Source of the DNA: Acidimicrobiia bacterium
GTDB lineage: Bacteria > Actinomycetota > Acidimicrobiia > Acidimicrobiales > Acidimicrobilacustridaceae
Assembly (NCBI GenBank): GCA_020832495.1
Contig: JAFIEP010000016.1
Coordinates: forward strand, 1 to 59,266
Length of the DNA: 59,266 nucleotides
Direction: 5' to 3'
Part shown: piece by piece, positions 57,350 through 59,266 of the stretch
Numbering within the stretch: the stretch's first letter is position 1
How the letters are laid out: the number at the start of each line of letters is the position of its first letter
Translations under genes and position numbers: made by a program
Notes under the pieces: model-generated
Seen by the model: the letters and a program-made list of their open reading frames with translations, nothing else
Database searches by the model: none
Told to the model about the DNA's origin: nothing

Positions 57350-58420
57350 GTGGCCGCCGCCGCCGTCGACTGGGGGTTGGCGGAACGGGTGGCGGTACGC
57401 GTCGCCGGACAGGAGCCCTTCGCGCGGTCGTATCACGCCGATTCGTTGGACGGGGACTTCGCCGAGTTCACCGCGCTGGCCGAGGGACTGGTGGCCGACG
57501 AGACCGGTCTGCGCTCGTTGGCCGGTCCGGCCCGGGCCCGGGTCACCGACCGGCCCGGGTGGATCAGGGCCAATATCAGCTCCTTCCAGCGCTTGTTGCG
57601 CCCGATCATCGACAAGTTCGGGGATCGCCTCGACACCAGCCCGCTGGCCCCGGTGGCCAAACGGGTGACGGCGGCGGAGGTGGGCGTGGTGCTCGGGTGG
57701 ATGAGCACTCGCGTGCTGGGTCAGTACGACCTGCTCATCATCGAGGACGAGGATCCCGACGACCAGGACATCGTCTACTACGTCGGTCCGAACGTGTTGG
57801 CCCTCGAGAAGCAGTTCGCTTTCCCCCCGCGCGAGTTCAGGCTGTGGCTGGCGCTGCACGAGGTGACCCACCGGGCACAGTTCACTGGTGTGCCCTGGAT
57901 GCGGCCCCACTTCCTGGCGCTCGTGGAGCGCACGCTGGGGGCGGTCGACCCCGACCCGGCGCGCCTGCTCGACGCCATGGGTCGTATGGCCGACGCCGTG
58001 CGGACGGGTCAGAACCCCTTGTCGGACGGCGGGATCATGACGTTGCTGGCCTCGCCCGAACAGCGGGCGGTGCTCGACGAGGTGTCAGGGCTGATGAGCC
58101 TGCTCGAAGGGCATGGTGACGTCACCATGGATCGGGCCGGGGTCGACCTCGTCCCGTCGGCCGAGCGTTTCTCGCGGGTGCTGCGCCAGCGCCGTCAGCA
58201 GGCCAGCGGGTTCAACAAGCTCCTCCAGCAACTCATCGGCCTCGAGGCCAAACTGGCCCAGTACGAGCAGGGCGAGAAGTTCATCCATGCTGTGGAAGCG
58301 GTGGATCCCGACCTGCTCGATCGGGTCTGGGAAGATCCGGCCAATCTGCCGTCGCTCGCCGAGATCCGTCACCCCGACACCTGGCTCGACCGGCTCCGCC
58401 CGGCGGCGATGGCGTCTTGA
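57350..58420 (+). CDS. HExxH protein of the DUF2342 (F420-biosynthesis-associated) family
   Basis: 356 aa from GTG 57350. Zinc motif LALHEVTHRAQF puts H170, E171 and H174 in place. The sequence before it (FQRLLRPIIDKFG, VLGWMSTRVLGQYDLLIIEDED) and the long helical C-terminus match the actinobacterial DUF2342 family, often annotated zinc-dependent metalloprotease. It sits just before tilS, its standard place in actinobacteria. Proteolytic activity is not proven for the family. Confidence 0.88.
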   Translation: MAAAAVDWGLAERVAVRVAGQEPFARSYHADSLDGDFAEFTALAEGLVADETGLRSLAGPARARVTDRPGWIRANISSFQRLLRPIIDKFGDRLDTSPLAPVAKRVTAAEVGVVLGWMSTRVLGQYDLLIIEDEDPDDQDIVYYVGPNVLALEKQFAFPPREFRLWLALHEVTHRAQFTGVPWMRPHFLALVERTLGAVDPDPARLLDAMGRMADAVRTGQNPLSDGGIMTLLASPEQRAVLDEVSGLMSLLEGHGDVTMDRAGVDLVPSAERFSRVLRQRRQQASGFNKLLQQLIGLEAKLAQYEQGEKFIHAVEAVDPDLLDRVWEDPANLPSLAEIRHPDTWLDRLRPAAMAS

Positions 58421-58432
58421 GCCCACCTGATC

Positions 58433-59266
58433 GTGGGCACCGGTCGTCGCGCACCTGAGACGGCGACGGCACCGACCGACCGCCACGCCCTGGCTGCGGC
58501 GCTGTCGGCTCGATGCACCTTCGCCACTGATCGCCGACCGCTGCGGTGCGCCGTGTCGGGCGGGGCCGACTCGCTGGCGTTGCTGGTGCTGGCCACTGCG
58601 GCCGCTGCCGAGGTGACGGCGGTCCACGTCGACCACGGGCTGCGACCCGATTCGGCCGGCGACGCCGCCGTGGTCCGAGCGGCCGCCGAACGTCTCGGGG
58701 CAGCGGTCGAGGTGGTGCGGGTGGCGGTGGCGGATGGTCCGAACCTCGAGGCACGGGCCCGCCAGGCCCGGCTGGCCGCCCTGGGTGCTGACATCGCCCT
58801 GGGCCACACGGCGGACGACCGGGCCGAGGGGGTCCTCTTGGCGCTCCTGCGCGGTGCCGGGCCCCACGGCGTGGGCGCGCTCCGTGCTGGTCCGCGCCAC
58901 CCGCTCCTGGCCCTCCGCCGAGTCGAGACCGAGGCGCTGTGCGCTGCTTGGGGACTGGACCCGGTGCAGGATCCCACGAACGCCGACCCGCGCTTCACCC
59001 GCAACCGGATCCGCCACGAGGTGCTGCCCCTCCTCGCGGAGGTGGCCGGACGTGACCCGGTGCCCCTGCTCGTTCGCCACGCCGAACTCAGCGCGGCGCT
59101 CGACGATCACGTCGAGGCCGCCGCAGCAGCGATGGTGCCCGACCCGACCGACGCTCGGGCGGTGGGCGCGGTGGGGGCCCGCGCCCAGGGGGTGGGGGGT
59201 GGTGCCCGCCGCCCCGGGCGGCGGCGGGGCTGTGGGCGCGCCTATACGCCCGCCCCGGCGCGGGGG
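58433..59266 (+). CDS. tilS: tRNA(Ile)-lysidine synthase, 3' end cut by window edge
   Basis: 278 codons from GTG 58433 to the window edge. P-loop CAVSGGADSLALLVLA (SGGxDS) and the PP-motif pattern VTAVHVDHGLRPDSAGDAAVV, LGHTADDRAEGVLLALLRGAG, DPTNADPRFTRNRIRHEVLPLL are all TilS hallmarks. It attaches lysine to C34 of tRNA-Ile(CAU). Beyond about 59155 the translation turns into Gly/Arg/Ala-rich sequence unlike TilS, so the last 110 nt may be unreliable. Confidence 0.9.
   Translation, partial: MGTGRRAPETATAPTDRHALAAALSARCTFATDRRPLRCAVSGGADSLALLVLATAAAAEVTAVHVDHGLRPDSAGDAAVVRAAAERLGAAVEVVRVAVADGPNLEARARQARLAALGADIALGHTADDRAEGVLLALLRGAGPHGVGALRAGPRHPLLALRRVETEALCAAWGLDPVQDPTNADPRFTRNRIRHEVLPLLAEVAGRDPVPLLVRHAELSAALDDHVEAAAAAMVPDPTDARAVGAVGARAQGVGGGARRPGRRRGCGRAYTPAPARG

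Overview
The window is about 59 kb of high-GC, gene-dense chromosome from an actinomycete (Actinomycetota). A deeply branching marine or freshwater group such as Acidimicrobiia is my best guess. The evidence is: a membrane protein beginning with a WW-x-ASDGKWYPP (DUF2510-like) motif; an actinobacterial tad pilus locus; a SigR/RsrA-type redox sigma/anti-sigma pair; a lysine-tailed TopA; the topA - MFS - holB neighbourhood; the HExxH protein - tilS order; and many gene starts that look leaderless, with a TAnnnT box 6 to 8 nt before the start codon. The class assignment is inference; no rRNA gene is present.

Layout. 1-10.2 kb: truncated aldo/keto reductase, an ABC exporter (ATPase plus 982-aa FtsX-type permease), glnE, a hemerythrin protein and nadE. 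10.2-16.9 kb: a large LuxR-type ATPase regulator divergent from a possible ferritin-like protein across a perfect 25-bp dyad, a SigA-family sigma factor, a DUF2510-like membrane protein, a 24-aa membrane peptide and a HAD phosphatase. 17.2-21.6 kb: tad/Flp pilus operon (tadZ, tadA, tadB, tadC, pilin-like, tadE). 21.6-27.4 kb: acetyltransferase with degenerate kinase domain, DEAD-box helicase with DUF1998-like end, STAS and anti-sigma kinase pair, and an iron operon (unknown protein, Bfd, bacterioferritin). 27.6-36.8 kb: topA, M32 carboxypeptidase coupled to a PAS/GAF/GGDEF protein, an MFS transporter, holB and a cupin.

The most unusual part is 36.9-39.7 kb. An intact tRNA-Thr(CGT) gene is followed by three small same-strand cassettes: a MntA/HepT toxin-antitoxin pair, a lone NYN-domain protein, and a CopG/Doc pair whose toxin is frameshifted. 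Each cassette ends in a 125-bp block of constant length. The block is a chain of hairpins fused to a copy of the tRNA-Thr gene that lacks the D arm. Two blocks differ at one position; the third, next to the decayed toxin, differs at about 12. No recombinase is visible. This looks like an age-graded cassette array built on a tRNA-derived site, recalling integron gene cassettes or tRNA-targeted mini-islands.

39.9-59.3 kb: an SbtA/SbtB-like bicarbonate uptake pair, small membrane proteins and a 662-aa anchored protein, a sulfotransferase, two coupled hexapeptide acyltransferases, a secreted GH43/SLH protein, a methyltransferase, a GH5/CBM2 lipoprotein, an HdeD-like protein, a CPA2 antiporter with RCK domain, guaB, SigR/RsrA-like regulators, a 42-aa membrane peptide, an HExxH protein and the start of tilS. 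The last ~110 bases become very G/C-rich and may be poor contig-end sequence.
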